Assembly (NCBI GenBank): GCA_038745295.1
Contig: JBCDLN010000087.1
Coordinates: 1-13,192 of the forward strand
Direction: 5' to 3'
Origin: Acuticoccus sp038745295
GTDB taxonomy: Bacteria; Pseudomonadota; Alphaproteobacteria; Rhizobiales; Amorphaceae
Length of the DNA stretch: 13,192 nucleotides
The position numbers were made by a program, and so were the translations under genes. Below the pieces are notes generated by a model. That model had not been told where the DNA came from, searched no databases, and worked only from the letters and a program-made list of their open reading frames with translations. This document shows positions 6,220 through 13,192 of the stretch, piece by piece (position 1 is the stretch's first letter; the number at the start of each line of letters is the position of its first letter).

Positions 6220-6594
6220 CTAAACTGGCCCGCGCATGTTGGTCGCCGGCGCAAAAGCATTTGCACCGGCATCCCCCGGCATCAGCCCGATCACCAAGAA
6301 TGCCACGATGCCCGCAAACGGGATCACACACACCAAAGCGAACCAGCCCGTCAGCCCGCGGTCGTGAAGCCGCTTCACCGATAGTGCGACCTGGGTCCAA
6401 AAAAGCGCCGCCAACAGAAACGGTGACAGGGGTGCCATGTGAAGCGCGCCGGTCGCCGGATCAAGGGTGGGCATGGTCAGCACGATCGTCAAAAAGCTGC
6501 AGCCGAACGTGCCGAGCCAGAACACCTCGCGATTGACGCGCCCATCAAGGCCGATGAGCGCCCAGACCAAAGTCGGCGGGCGAGGGGCAGCCAT
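6220..6594 (-). CDS. DUF805 family membrane protein
   Basis: The 124-residue protein shows the usual DUF805 features: GRVNREVFWLG near the N-terminus (18-28), the conserved KRLHDRGLTGW (74-84) on the cytoplasmic side, and a late PFAGIVAFLVIGLMPG (92-107) before a short tail with NAFAP. Hydrophobic segments fall near residues 25-42, 56-73 and 83-104. The function of DUF805 proteins is unknown. The ATG (6592-6594) follows the dapD stop codon after only two bases, so the two are almost certainly in one transcript. The stop codon abuts the tandem array that leads to dapE. Confidence 0.88.
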   Translation of the reverse strand: MAAPRPPTLVWALIGLDGRVNREVFWLGTFGCSFLTIVLTMPTLDPATGALHMAPLSPFLLAALFWTQVALSVKRLHDRGLTGWFALVCVIPFAGIVAFLVIGLMPGDAGANAFAPATNMRGPV

Positions 6595-6596
6595 AG

Positions 6597-7451
6597 CTAA
6601 TCCCGCAACAGCTCGTTGATGGAGGTTTTCGCGCGGGTGCGTTCATCAACCCGCTTCACAATCACCGCAGCCGACAGCGACAGACCCGGCATGCCGCCTT
6701 CTGTGGCAAGGTTACCGGGGACCACCACCGAATAGGGCGGCACCTCCCCGCGGAAAATTTCGCCAGTGGCGCGATCGATAATTTTGGTGGAAGCGCCGAT
6801 GAACACACCCATCGACAAGACCGCGCCTTTGCCGATCCGCACGCCTTCGGCTACCTCAGAGCGCGCGCCGATGAAGCAATCATCCTCGATGATGACAGGG
6901 CTCGCCTGGAGCGGCTCCAACACGCCGCCAATCCCCGCGCCCCCGGAAATATGGCAGTTTTTGCCGATCTGCGCGCATGAGCCCACTGTCGCCCAGGTGT
7001 CCACCATGGTGCCTTCATCAACGTAAGCACCAAGGTTCACGAAAGAGGGCATCAGCACCACGCCCGGCGCGATAAACGCCGACCGACGGACAATTGCCCC
7101 AGGAACCGCGCGAAAGCCTGCCTGCTCAAAGTCAATGGCCGACCAGCCGTCAAACTTAGAGGACACCTTGTCCCACCAGCGTGCGTCGCCAGGGCCGCCT
7201 TCGATGGCTTCCATAGGATTGAGGCGGAAAGACAGAAGCACCGCCTTTTTTAACCACTCATTCACCCGCCAGCCGCTGCCGTCGTCCAACGGTTCGCTGA
7301 CCCGGACAACGCCGCGCCCCAGCAGGCCGAGCGCCTTGTCCACAGCATCGCGCACGCGGCCCGTGGTGCGCGTTGTGATGGTTGCGCGCTCTTCAAACGC
7401 GGCGTCGATGGTAGCGGCGAGCCGCTCGCGCTCAGCTTGGTTGATGTGCAT
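6597..7451 (-). CDS. dapD: 2,3,4,5-tetrahydropyridine-2,6-dicarboxylate N-succinyltransferase
   Basis: This trimeric acyltransferase of the cytoplasm uses succinyl-CoA to convert tetrahydrodipicolinate to N-succinyl-2-amino-6-oxopimelate, the step that commits to the succinylase DAP pathway. The 284-residue length is normal. The N-terminal helical domain (about 1-110) carries KKAVLLSFRLNPM (68-80). The left-handed beta-helix from about 115 to 245 has hexapeptide-like turns such as VDEGTMVDTWATVGSCAQIG (144-163) and IGARSEVAEGVRIGKGAVLS (194-213). The C-terminal VIVKRVDERTRAKTSINELL (263-282) is typical. A gap of 68 bases separates it from the upstream HAD gene and two bases from the downstream DUF805 gene. 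dapE, the partner desuccinylase, follows in the same block. Confidence 0.97.
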   Translation of the reverse strand: MHINQAERERLAATIDAAFEERATITTRTTGRVRDAVDKALGLLGRGVVRVSEPLDDGSGWRVNEWLKKAVLLSFRLNPMEAIEGGPGDARWWDKVSSKFDGWSAIDFEQAGFRAVPGAIVRRSAFIAPGVVLMPSFVNLGAYVDEGTMVDTWATVGSCAQIGKNCHISGGAGIGGVLEPLQASPVIIEDDCFIGARSEVAEGVRIGKGAVLSMGVFIGASTKIIDRATGEIFRGEVPPYSVVVPGNLATEGGMPGLSLSAAVIVKRVDERTRAKTSINELLRD

Positions 7452-7519
7452 AAAAGTCCGACAGGTTTTGACACGATATAGAGGCTCATCCCCAAAAGGA
7501 CGAGGGGGGAAAGCAACGC

Positions 7520-8257
7520 TTAGCCGGGCGGGAGCCGCTCCAAGAAGCCGGTCAGGTCATCCGTCACATAGTGCACATGGGGCGCGGCCTGCCCCTCAAG
7601 CTCCCAGTCTTCCCGAAACACCTCCCGGGTTCCCTCAGGCACCACCAGCACGGTGTGCATCCCGTGGGCCGCCGGCACCACAAGATTGCGCGACAGATCC
7701 TCAAACATGGCGGCCTGCGCGGGGTTGATGCCGTGCTGGTTCCAGAACCGCGCATACGTTTCTTCAGCAGGCTTGGGCACAAGGTCGGCGGCGACAATGT
7801 CGAAGATGTCTTCAAAGTGGCTGTCGATCCCAAGGCGCGCCGTCACCTTGGAGGCGTGGTCGGTGGTACCGTTGGTCATGATGAATTTGCGCCCCGGTAG
7901 GCCGGCAATGGCATCGCCGAGCCGCGGGTCGGGGGCGAGATGGGAATGGTCGATATCGTGGACGAACTCCAAAAACCCGTCGGGGTTCAGCCCATGCTCC
8001 ACCATCAAGCCCCTCAATGTGGTGCCGTAGCGGCGGTAATAGTCCTTTTGGAGCTTGTGGGCGGCGGCACGCTCAAGATTGAGAAGGTCGGCCACATATT
8101 GGCCCATCCGGTCGTCCACTTGCGCAAAAAGGTTCACGTGCGAGGGGTAGAGGGTGTTGTCGAGATCGAAAATCCACGTGTCGACGCCGACGAAGGCAGT
8201 GAGGTCGCGCGGGTTTTCGGCCGGGGACTCAGATGGCAGGGGGCTATTGTGCGTCAT
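7520..8257 (-). CDS. HAD-superfamily hydrolase, pyrimidine 5'-nucleotidase-like
   Basis: The 245-residue protein has all four HAD phosphatase motifs: motif I DLDNTLYP (31-38) with nucleophile Asp31 and acid/base Asp33, motif II MTNGTTDH (127-134) with Thr128, motif III Lys162 in VPKPAEETY, and motif IV FEDLSRNL (185-192) with Glu186 and Asp187. A helical cap lies between residues 40 and 105. The DxDNTLY form and cap type match the SDT1/pyrimidine 5'-nucleotidase group, which removes phosphate from nucleoside monophosphates; the actual substrate is unknown. I recall this gene next to dapD in many Rhizobiales. It is the first gene of the minus-strand block and is divergent from efp. The residues before about 25 are a poorly conserved leader, so the start could be later. 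Confidence 0.88.
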   Translation of the reverse strand: MTHNSPLPSESPAENPRDLTAFVGVDTWIFDLDNTLYPSHVNLFAQVDDRMGQYVADLLNLERAAAHKLQKDYYRRYGTTLRGLMVEHGLNPDGFLEFVHDIDHSHLAPDPRLGDAIAGLPGRKFIMTNGTTDHASKVTARLGIDSHFEDIFDIVAADLVPKPAEETYARFWNQHGINPAQAAMFEDLSRNLVVPAAHGMHTVLVVPEGTREVFREDWELEGQAAPHVHYVTDDLTGFLERLPPG

Positions 8258-8470
8258 GAGCGGACGCCGGCTCGCGCTTCAACCATCACCTGATGCCACC
8301 CTTGCTGACAGGAGAAGCGCGTGCCTAACCCGGTCGCGAGGTCCGCGCAAGGTGGCGCCGGCCAAAGGTCCCTGGCTCCCTTGCTCTTCGCAAAGGGCTG
8401 TGGTTCCACACGCGGGACAAGGGGGTGCTGGTCGCTATCCCCCACATGACAACCACGCCTTGGACCGATC
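8258..8470. promoter_or_regulatory. Divergent intergenic region between the HAD gene and efp
   Basis: These 213 bases must hold promoters for the minus-strand dap block and the plus-strand efp block. I could not choose a convincing -35/-10 pair on either strand. One imperfect hairpin is visible at 8378-8397: CCCTTGC and GCAAAGGG pair as 7 bp with one bulged A around a 5-base loop. It has no T-run and would lie in the efp leader if transcription begins upstream of it. The efp ribosome-binding site is weak (GGA, seven bases before ATG). Confidence 0.45.
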
Positions 8471-9034
8471 ATGAAAATTAACGGCAACGAAATTCGCCCC
8501 GGAAATGTGCTGGAGCATCAAGATACACTTTGGGCTGCTGTGAAGGTCCAACACGTCAAGCCCGGTAAAGGCGGCGCGTTCGCCCAGGTGGAACTGAAAA
8601 ATCTGATCGATGGGCGCAAGCTCAACGAGCGCTTTCGCTCAGCCGATACCGTCGAGCGCGTGCGCCTTGAACAAAAAGACTACCAATTTCTCTATGCCCA
8701 GGGCGATGACCTCATCTTCATGGACCAAACGACCTACGAACAGCTTGAGCTGGCGACCGACTTTGTTGGCGAACGTGCCGCGTTTTTGCAGGACGGCATC
8801 GTGGTGACCGTTGAGATGTATGAAGAACGCCCCATCGGCATTACGCTGCCCCAACACGTTACGCTCGAAATCAGCGAGGCGGACGCTGTGGTGAAAGGGC
8901 AAACCGCCTCCTCATCCTATAAGCCCGCCGTGCTTGAAAACGGGATCAAGGTGATGGTGCCGCCGTTCATTGCGGCAGGCGAAAGGATTGTTGTCGACAC
9001 CACCGAAATCACCTACGTGCGCCGCGCCGACTGA
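8471..9034 (+). CDS. efp: Translation elongation factor P
   Basis: EF-P enters the ribosomal E site and helps peptide bonds form at polyproline stretches. The 187-residue length and the three-domain plan are normal: a KOW-like N-domain to about residue 63 and two OB domains after it. The tip loop HVKPGKGGAF (28-37) keeps the lysine at position 33 that EpmA-type enzymes beta-lysylate in many proteobacteria. The signature segment SSYKPAVLENGIKVMVPPF (148-166) is present, as is the C-terminal GERIVVDT. The TGA stop overlaps the ATG of the next gene by one base (TGATG), so the two are translationally coupled. No epmA or epmB gene lies in the window. Confidence 0.98.
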   Translation: MKINGNEIRPGNVLEHQDTLWAAVKVQHVKPGKGGAFAQVELKNLIDGRKLNERFRSADTVERVRLEQKDYQFLYAQGDDLIFMDQTTYEQLELATDFVGERAAFLQDGIVVTVEMYEERPIGITLPQHVTLEISEADAVVKGQTASSSYKPAVLENGIKVMVPPFIAAGERIVVDTTEITYVRRAD

Positions 9035-9831
9035 TGGCGCGCTCGGCAATTCTCAATGTGATGGTGGGCGCTGCCGAAAAAGCGGGCCGAAGCCTTTCAC
9101 GCGATTTTGGCGAGGTGGAGAACCTCCAAGTCTCCAAAAAGGGGCCGGCGGACTTTGTCTCCCGCGCCGATATGCGCGCTGAAGAGATTGTCCACGCCGA
9201 ACTCTCCCGTGCCCGGCCCGACTACGGCTTTGTGGGGGAAGAAGGCACCAACGTCGCCGCCAAAGATGGCCAGCACTCTTGGATTGTCGATCCGCTGGAC
9301 GGGACCTCCAACTTTCTCCACGGCATACCGCTTTTTGCTGTCTCAATTGCCCTCACGCGCAATGACGAGCTGATCGCGGGCCTTGTGTATAACCCAGTGT
9401 CGGACGAGCTTTTTGTGGCCGAGAAAGGCCGGGGCGCGTTCTTGAATGACCGTCGGCTGAGGGTGGGTGCGCGGCAGGATTTGTCGCAAGCCATGTTTGC
9501 CTGCGGCGTGCCGTTCTTAGGCCATGGTGACCAACTGCGCTTCCTGTCAGAGCTGCAACCGCTGATGGGAAAGATCGCCGGCATCCGCCGCGGCGGCTCT
9601 GCTGCGCTTGACCTCGCCTGGACCGCTGCGGGCCGCTACGATGGCTTTTGGGAGCATGATCTCAATGCGTGGGACATTGCCGCCGGGGTGATCCTCGTGC
9701 GCGAGGCGGGCGGGTTCGTATCCGACACCGATGGCGGCCAAGAGGTGCTCAAAAAAGGGTCGATCGTCGCCGGCAATGAGTTCATGCAAAAGGCGCTTCT
9801 CAAGAATATACTGTCTGCACGGGCGCGTTAG
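9034..9831 (+). CDS. suhB: Inositol monophosphatase family protein
   Basis: This magnesium-dependent phosphatase would dephosphorylate myo-inositol phosphate or a related sugar phosphate in the cytoplasm. SuhB members also have RNA-linked roles in E. coli, which cannot be assumed here. Metal ligands are in place: Glu69 and Glu70 in GEEG, motif A DPLDGTSNFLHG (86-97) with Asp86 and Asp89, and motif B NAWDIAAG (211-218) with Asp214. The length of 265 residues is typical. The start ATG overlaps the efp stop codon by one base. The gene name is by family; IMPase paralogues such as HisN-type histidinol-phosphatase cannot be fully excluded. An 83-base gap separates it from the MotA-like gene. Confidence 0.9.
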   Translation: MARSAILNVMVGAAEKAGRSLSRDFGEVENLQVSKKGPADFVSRADMRAEEIVHAELSRARPDYGFVGEEGTNVAAKDGQHSWIVDPLDGTSNFLHGIPLFAVSIALTRNDELIAGLVYNPVSDELFVAEKGRGAFLNDRRLRVGARQDLSQAMFACGVPFLGHGDQLRFLSELQPLMGKIAGIRRGGSAALDLAWTAAGRYDGFWEHDLNAWDIAAGVILVREAGGFVSDTDGGQEVLKKGSIVAGNEFMQKALLKNILSARAR

Positions 9832-9914
9832 TGAGCCGTTCAGATCGGTGCGGCATCTTATGCTGAGGTCGGGCGTGTATGGTGCAGGCCCGTTGAGCTG
9901 GTGATCGTGACGCT

Positions 9915-10919
9915 ATGGCGCGAAAGGACCCTTACAAGCTGAGTTCGCCGCAGATCTACCTGTGGCGCATGGTTCTGTTCGTGATCTTGGTGGGCTTCCT
10001 GGTCTTCATTCAGGTGCAGACCATCTCCACCTCGTTTATGGCCAACCCCATCCTGAATGGGCTGATTATCGCTGTGGGCATCATCGGCGTGATCCTGTCG
10101 ATCTTGCAGGTGGCGCGGTTGTTCCGTGAGATTAGCTGGGTGAATCGCTTCCGCGTCGGAAGCGCGCCGCCCCGCCGCCCACCGGTGCTCCTGGCACCCA
10201 TGGCAACGCTCCTGCGCGACGGGGTGGACGACACCATCATGAGCGCAGTGACCATGCGCTCCATCCTCGACACCATTGGCACACGGCTTGATGAACAGCG
10301 CGACATATTGCGCTATCTCATTGGCCTCTTGGTGTTTTTGGGGTTGCTGGGCACGTTTTACGGCCTCCTCCAGACCATCACATCGGTGGGTGACACCATT
10401 CAGTCGCTCGATGTTTCCTCAGGGGACAGCGCAGTCATCTTCCAAGACCTGAAGGCTGGGCTTCAAGCGCCCCTTTCGGGGATGGGAACGGCGTTTTCCT
10501 CCTCACTCTTCGGGCTGACGGGCTCATTGATTGTGGGCTTCCTCGACCTTCAGGCCGGCCAGGCGCAAAACCGCTTCTACACAGAGCTTGAGGACTGGCT
10601 CTCCACCCTCACCGACATTGTGGACGATCTTGAGGTGGCGGGCGCTGCACAGGCCACGGTCGACCTTCAAATGTCGGTGGACCGGCTTGCCACGCTCCTT
10701 GAGGAGGGGGCTGCTGGGAGCCGCACGATGCCCAGCGACCGCCAAACCGCCAAAGCCATGGCAAGCCTTGCTGAGGGCATCCAGGCGATTGTGAAGAACA
10801 TGCGCCGGGAACAGAAAGTCTTGATCGATTGGGCCGAGGCCCAGGGGGCACAAAACGACCGGATCGAAGAGCTTTTGATCCGCCTCAACAACGCCCTTGA
10901 ACAGGACGAGCGGGCGTAA
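9915..10919 (+). CDS. MotA/TolQ/ExbB-like proton-channel protein
   Basis: The 334-residue inner-membrane protein has four hydrophobic helices near residues 18-34, 46-66, 133-155 and 187-212. It has the helix-3 motif LLGTFYGLLQTI (144-155) and the helix-4 motif GMGTAFSSSLFGLTGSLIVG (189-208) typical of MotA/TolQ/ExbB ion-channel rings. A cytoplasmic segment (about 67-132) joins helices 2 and 3. A mainly helical cytoplasmic tail of about 110 residues follows helix 4. The family assembles as a pentamer around two copies of a MotB/ExbD/TolR partner and converts ion flow to mechanical work. The partner gene begins two bases after this stop codon. No flagellar, tol or tonB genes are nearby, so the driven process is unknown. 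It follows suhB in the same direction and is probably in the efp transcription unit or has its own promoter in the 83-base gap. Confidence 0.82.
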   Translation: MARKDPYKLSSPQIYLWRMVLFVILVGFLVFIQVQTISTSFMANPILNGLIIAVGIIGVILSILQVARLFREISWVNRFRVGSAPPRRPPVLLAPMATLLRDGVDDTIMSAVTMRSILDTIGTRLDEQRDILRYLIGLLVFLGLLGTFYGLLQTITSVGDTIQSLDVSSGDSAVIFQDLKAGLQAPLSGMGTAFSSSLFGLTGSLIVGFLDLQAGQAQNRFYTELEDWLSTLTDIVDDLEVAGAAQATVDLQMSVDRLATLLEEGAAGSRTMPSDRQTAKAMASLAEGIQAIVKNMRREQKVLIDWAEAQGAQNDRIEELLIRLNNALEQDERA

Positions 10920-10921
10920 CG

Positions 10922-11950
10922 ATGGCCCTTGGCGCGCGCCGCCGCGAAGTGCGGGCCGACTATTGGCCAGGCTTTGTGGATGCCATGGCAACGCTCCTTC
11001 TGGTCATCATCTTCTTGCTGTCCCTCTTCATGCTGGCCCAGTTTTTCCTCAGCCAAGAGCTGACGGGGCGGGAAAGCGCGTTGCAGCGTCTCAACGCACA
11101 GATTGCCGAACTCTCTGAACTCTTGGCGCTGGAGCGGGCTGGCAACAACCAACAGGAAGATGAGGTGCTTGCCCTCAGCCAAAGCCTTGATGCTTTAAGG
11201 GCCCAGCGCGAGACGCTCCAAGGCCGCCTGGCCGGCGAAGAGGATGCACGGGGTGAACAAAGCCAAGAGGTGGAGGACCTCCGTGCCGAGCTTGAGAATG
11301 AGCAGCGCATTGGCGCCGACGCCATGTCCCGCGTCACCCTCCTCAATCAGCAGCTGCGCGCGCTGCGCCGTCAGATGGCGTCTTTGGAAGACGCACTCGA
11401 CGCTTCAGAATCGCGCGGCCGGGAAAGCCAAGCCCAACTTGCCGATCTTGGCCGTAGGCTCAACGTCGCCCTTGCCCAGCGGGTGGAAATCCTCAACCGC
11501 TTTCGCTCCGACTTCTTTGGGCGGCTGCGCGATATTTTGGCTGAACGATCGGGTGTGGAGGTGGTGGGCGACCGCTTCTTGTTCCAATCAGAAGTGCTGT
11601 TTCCCTCCGGTTCCGATGCGCTCAACCCGGAAGGACAGGAAGAGCTCGGCAAGCTCGCCGCAGAGCTCATTGGCCTTGAAGCAGAGATCCCCGACGATAT
11701 CGACTGGGTTTTGCGTGTTGATGGCCATACCGACGCGCGGCCTTTGTCCGGCGAAGGCCGGTTTCGGTCCAACTGGGATTTGTCGGCCGCGCGGGCAATT
11801 TCGGTCGTTCAGTATCTCATCGAAGAGGGCGTCTCACCGGATCGGCTGGTGGCGGCTGGATTTGGAGAGTTTCAGCCGCTCGTCAATGATGACACCCAGG
11901 AAGCTTTTGACCGCAACAGGCGGATCGAGCTGAAGATCACGCAACGCTGA
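10922..11950 (+). CDS. MotB-like protein with long coiled coil and OmpA peptidoglycan-binding domain
   Basis: The 342-residue protein has a short cytoplasmic N-terminus and one membrane helix (about 20-42). The helix begins YWPGFVDAMATLLL; Asp20 lies where MotB, ExbD and TolR carry the proton-accepting aspartate. Residues about 46-195 form a predicted periplasmic coiled coil rich in Leu, Glu, Gln and Arg. Residues about 215-341 are an OmpA-type domain with VDGHTD (267-272), WDLSAARA (285-292) and the closing GFGEFQPL...NRRIEL. Asp271/272-region and Arg291 match the residues that bind diaminopimelate in OmpA relatives. It would be the stator partner of the MotA-like protein encoded two bases upstream, anchoring the unit to peptidoglycan. 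The coiled coil is much longer than in flagellar MotB. The next gene is convergent, so this is the last gene of its block. Confidence 0.85.
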   Translation: MALGARRREVRADYWPGFVDAMATLLLVIIFLLSLFMLAQFFLSQELTGRESALQRLNAQIAELSELLALERAGNNQQEDEVLALSQSLDALRAQRETLQGRLAGEEDARGEQSQEVEDLRAELENEQRIGADAMSRVTLLNQQLRALRRQMASLEDALDASESRGRESQAQLADLGRRLNVALAQRVEILNRFRSDFFGRLRDILAERSGVEVVGDRFLFQSEVLFPSGSDALNPEGQEELGKLAAELIGLEAEIPDDIDWVLRVDGHTDARPLSGEGRFRSNWDLSAARAISVVQYLIEEGVSPDRLVAAGFGEFQPLVNDDTQEAFDRNRRIELKITQR

Positions 11951-12011
11951 AACCCGGTTCGGCAGTCAATCGTCCGCGTTGCCAAACTCCGACCCAGCCA
12001 TGCACGAGCCT

Positions 12012-12099
12012 GGCCCGGTGGGCTGACCGCGTCAAACCGCTGCGCGGTTCCTCCACGTGCGTTCCGGTCCTTCGGATGACCCGGTCAGCCCACCGGGCC
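12012..12099. repeat. Large inverted repeat, 22-base arms with one mismatch
   Basis: The left arm (12012-12033) begins GGCCCGGTGGGCTGACC. The right arm (12078-12099) ends GGTCAGCCCACCGGGCC. They pair over 22 positions with a single mismatch, around a 44-base loop that holds a small AACCGC/GCGGTT hairpin. The element lies between the convergent MotB-like and ABC-exporter genes. Its loop contains the left arm of a second inverted repeat, so the two are interlocked. Confidence 0.8.
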
Positions 12100-12151
12100 C
12101 TTCAAGCTGCATGGTGGCTCCGAAGGAACGGCCGGAGGAACATGGTTTTTT
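12047..12151 (+). terminator. Second interlocked inverted repeat followed by T6; candidate terminator
   Basis: The left arm (12047-12076) and right arm (12119-12141) pair in three perfect blocks of 8, 5 and 6 bp: GTTCCTCC, GTTCC and TTCGGA with their complements. A 6-by-4 internal loop and a five-base bulge separate them. Six T at 12146-12151 follow four bases after the right arm, which fits an intrinsic terminator for the plus-strand efp to MotB-like block. The 42-base loop contains the right arm of the inverted repeat at 12012-12099. The two stems can coexist only as a pseudoknot or alternate with each other. Confidence 0.5.
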
Positions 12152-12201
12152 CCGGTTCACCAAAGGAACATGATGGGCGCTTTTGGGGGGGTGCTGCCGG
12201 G

Positions 12202-13192
12202 TTACGCGGCGTTTGGGGTGGCGATTTGGGAACCGACTTCGCCAAACTGGAGGGCGGCAAGGGTTGCGTAAATCCCGTCCCGCTTGATGAGTTCGGCGTG
12301 GGTGCCCGATTGCACGATCTCACCACCGTCGAGCACCAAAATGCAATCAGCGCCCACAACCGTTGCCAGACGGTGGGCGATAACAAGCGTGGTGCGGCCG
12401 ACCATCAAACGCTCAAGCGCGGCCTGAACGTCCGCTTCGCTTTGGGCATCAAGGCTTGAGGTGGCCTCGTCGAGGAGGAGGATGGGCGCGTCCTTCAAAA
12501 TCGCGCGGGCAATGGCAACGCGCTGGCGTTGTCCCCCTGACAAGGTCACACCCCGCTCGCCTACGATCGTGCCGTAGCCGTCGGGCAGCTTGTCCACGAA
12601 GGGCCGCACGCGGGCTGCTTCACCTGCAGCTCTCACCGCGTCATCGCTGGCATCAGGGCAGCCGATGCGGATGTTCTCTGCAATGGATGTGGCCAATATC
12701 GTGGTGTCCTGGGGGACGAGGGCGATCCGCTTGCGCAGCTGAGAGAGGTCGACGCGCCGCACATCAACGCCGTCCACCTCGACAGAACCGCTCATCACAT
12801 CATAGCTGCGGGTGATCAGCTGGAAGACCGTGGTCTTGCCAGCGCCCGACGCGCCCACCAAGGCCACCGTGCGGCCAGGCGGCACATCGAGGGTGAGGTT
12901 TCTTAAAACCTCGCCGCCCCCGCCCACGGGATAGCGGAAAGACACATGCTTCAGAGCAAGCGCGCCCTTTGCAGGTATTGGGAGCGGCTTGGGCGATGCG
13001 GGGCTTTGGATCTCAGGCTCTTCAGATGAAAGGGCTGATAGCCGCTCAGCAGCGCCCGCCGTTTGCGCCACCTCACCCCACACCTGGCTAAGTTCCCCCA
13101 AAGCGCCCGCTGCAAACACGGCATAAAGGACGAATTGACCAAGGGCGCCGGCGGACAAGGTGCCCGACAGCACCTCCTGTGCGCCAAGCCAC
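12202..13192 (-). CDS. Exporter-type ABC transporter, fused permease-ATPase (C-terminal part; runs off the window)
   Basis: Only the last 330 residues are inside the window. The frame stays open to the right edge, so the N-terminal membrane helices are missing. The visible part begins in the last membrane segments (WLGAQEVLSG...GQFVLYAVFAAGALGEL) and then has a linker and a full nucleotide-binding domain. Its motifs are Walker A GASGAGKTT, signature LSGGQRQR preceded by the exporter-specific X-loop GERG, Walker B ILLLDEA, D-loop SSLD and switch histidine IAHR. This is a homodimeric half-transporter of the MsbA/LmrA-like type that exports lipids, drugs or peptides across the inner membrane. 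The substrate cannot be inferred. It converges on the MotB-like gene across a 251-base gap with large inverted repeats. Confidence 0.93.
   Translation of the reverse strand, partial: WLGAQEVLSGTLSAGALGQFVLYAVFAAGALGELSQVWGEVAQTAGAAERLSALSSEEPEIQSPASPKPLPIPAKGALALKHVSFRYPVGGGGEVLRNLTLDVPPGRTVALVGASGAGKTTVFQLITRSYDVMSGSVEVDGVDVRRVDLSQLRKRIALVPQDTTILATSIAENIRIGCPDASDDAVRAAGEAARVRPFVDKLPDGYGTIVGERGVTLSGGQRQRVAIARAILKDAPILLLDEATSSLDAQSEADVQAALERLMVGRTTLVIAHRLATVVGADCILVLDGGEIVQSGTHAELIKRDGIYATLAALQFGEVGSQIATPNAA

Noticed and set aside
6014..6384. Plus-strand open frames over the repeat array and DUF805 gene
   Set aside because: They are antisense to well-supported genes or cross the 28-bp array, and are rich in Arg, His and Pro, as expected of shadow frames.
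8378..8397. Hairpin in the efp leader as a riboswitch or attenuator
   Set aside because: It is a small imperfect stem with no T-run and no known riboswitch core; chance is likely.
9915..11950. Zorya anti-phage system
   Set aside because: Only a MotA/MotB-like pair is present. No ZorC, ZorD or ZorE-like effector is adjacent, and the neighbours are housekeeping genes on one side and a convergent ABC exporter on the other.

Overview
This is a GC-rich window that reads as the chromosome of an alphaproteobacterium, most likely of the Rhizobiales/Hyphomicrobiales. The evidence is the gene content: a dapD/dapE block beside a HAD 5'-nucleotidase-like gene, an efp-suhB pair followed by MotA/ExbB-like and MotB/OmpA-like genes, and a palindromic intergenic repeat with the ATCAAACG-GAAT-CGTTTGAT core that I recall as common in alphaproteobacteria. 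This is a family-level impression; no search was run.

Layout. (1) Positions 1-1443: a minus-strand importer ATPase (190-1320), whose stop codon lies inside a palindromic repeat, sits divergently beside tRNA-Glu (UUC). The tRNA has a clear sigma70-type promoter. (2) Positions 1444-3293 are gene-poor. The only supported gene is a small secreted protein (1896-2438) that looks like the allene-oxide-cyclase/dirigent barrel family. The rest holds an AT-rich island, a palindromic repeat and a probable terminator. (3) Positions 3294-8257 hold six minus-strand genes. In transcription order they are a HAD hydrolase, dapD, a DUF805 membrane protein, dapE, an unrecognised membrane protein and a PAPS-type sulfotransferase. 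Between dapE and the DUF805 gene lies an unusual degenerate tandem array with a 28-bp period. (4) Positions 8471-11950 hold four plus-strand genes: efp, an inositol-monophosphatase-family gene overlapping it by one base, and a MotA/TolQ/ExbB-like and MotB/OmpA-like pair. (5) Positions 11951-12201 are a convergent intergenic region with two large interlocked inverted repeats. (6) From 12202 to the window end is the C-terminal part of an exporter-type ABC transporter on the minus strand.

How they work together. DapD and DapE carry out two steps of the succinylase route to meso-diaminopimelate, which supplies peptidoglycan and lysine. The MotB-like protein ends in an OmpA-type domain of the kind that binds the diaminopimelate moiety of peptidoglycan. 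With its MotA/ExbB-like partner it probably forms an ion-driven envelope motor that is not flagellar by context. EF-P and the IMPase-family enzyme are housekeeping functions. No complete novel defence or mobile system was identified. The least explained items are the 28-bp array upstream of dapE, the interlocked inverted repeats at 12012-12151, the MotAB-like pair with its long predicted periplasmic coiled coil, and the secreted barrel-like protein.
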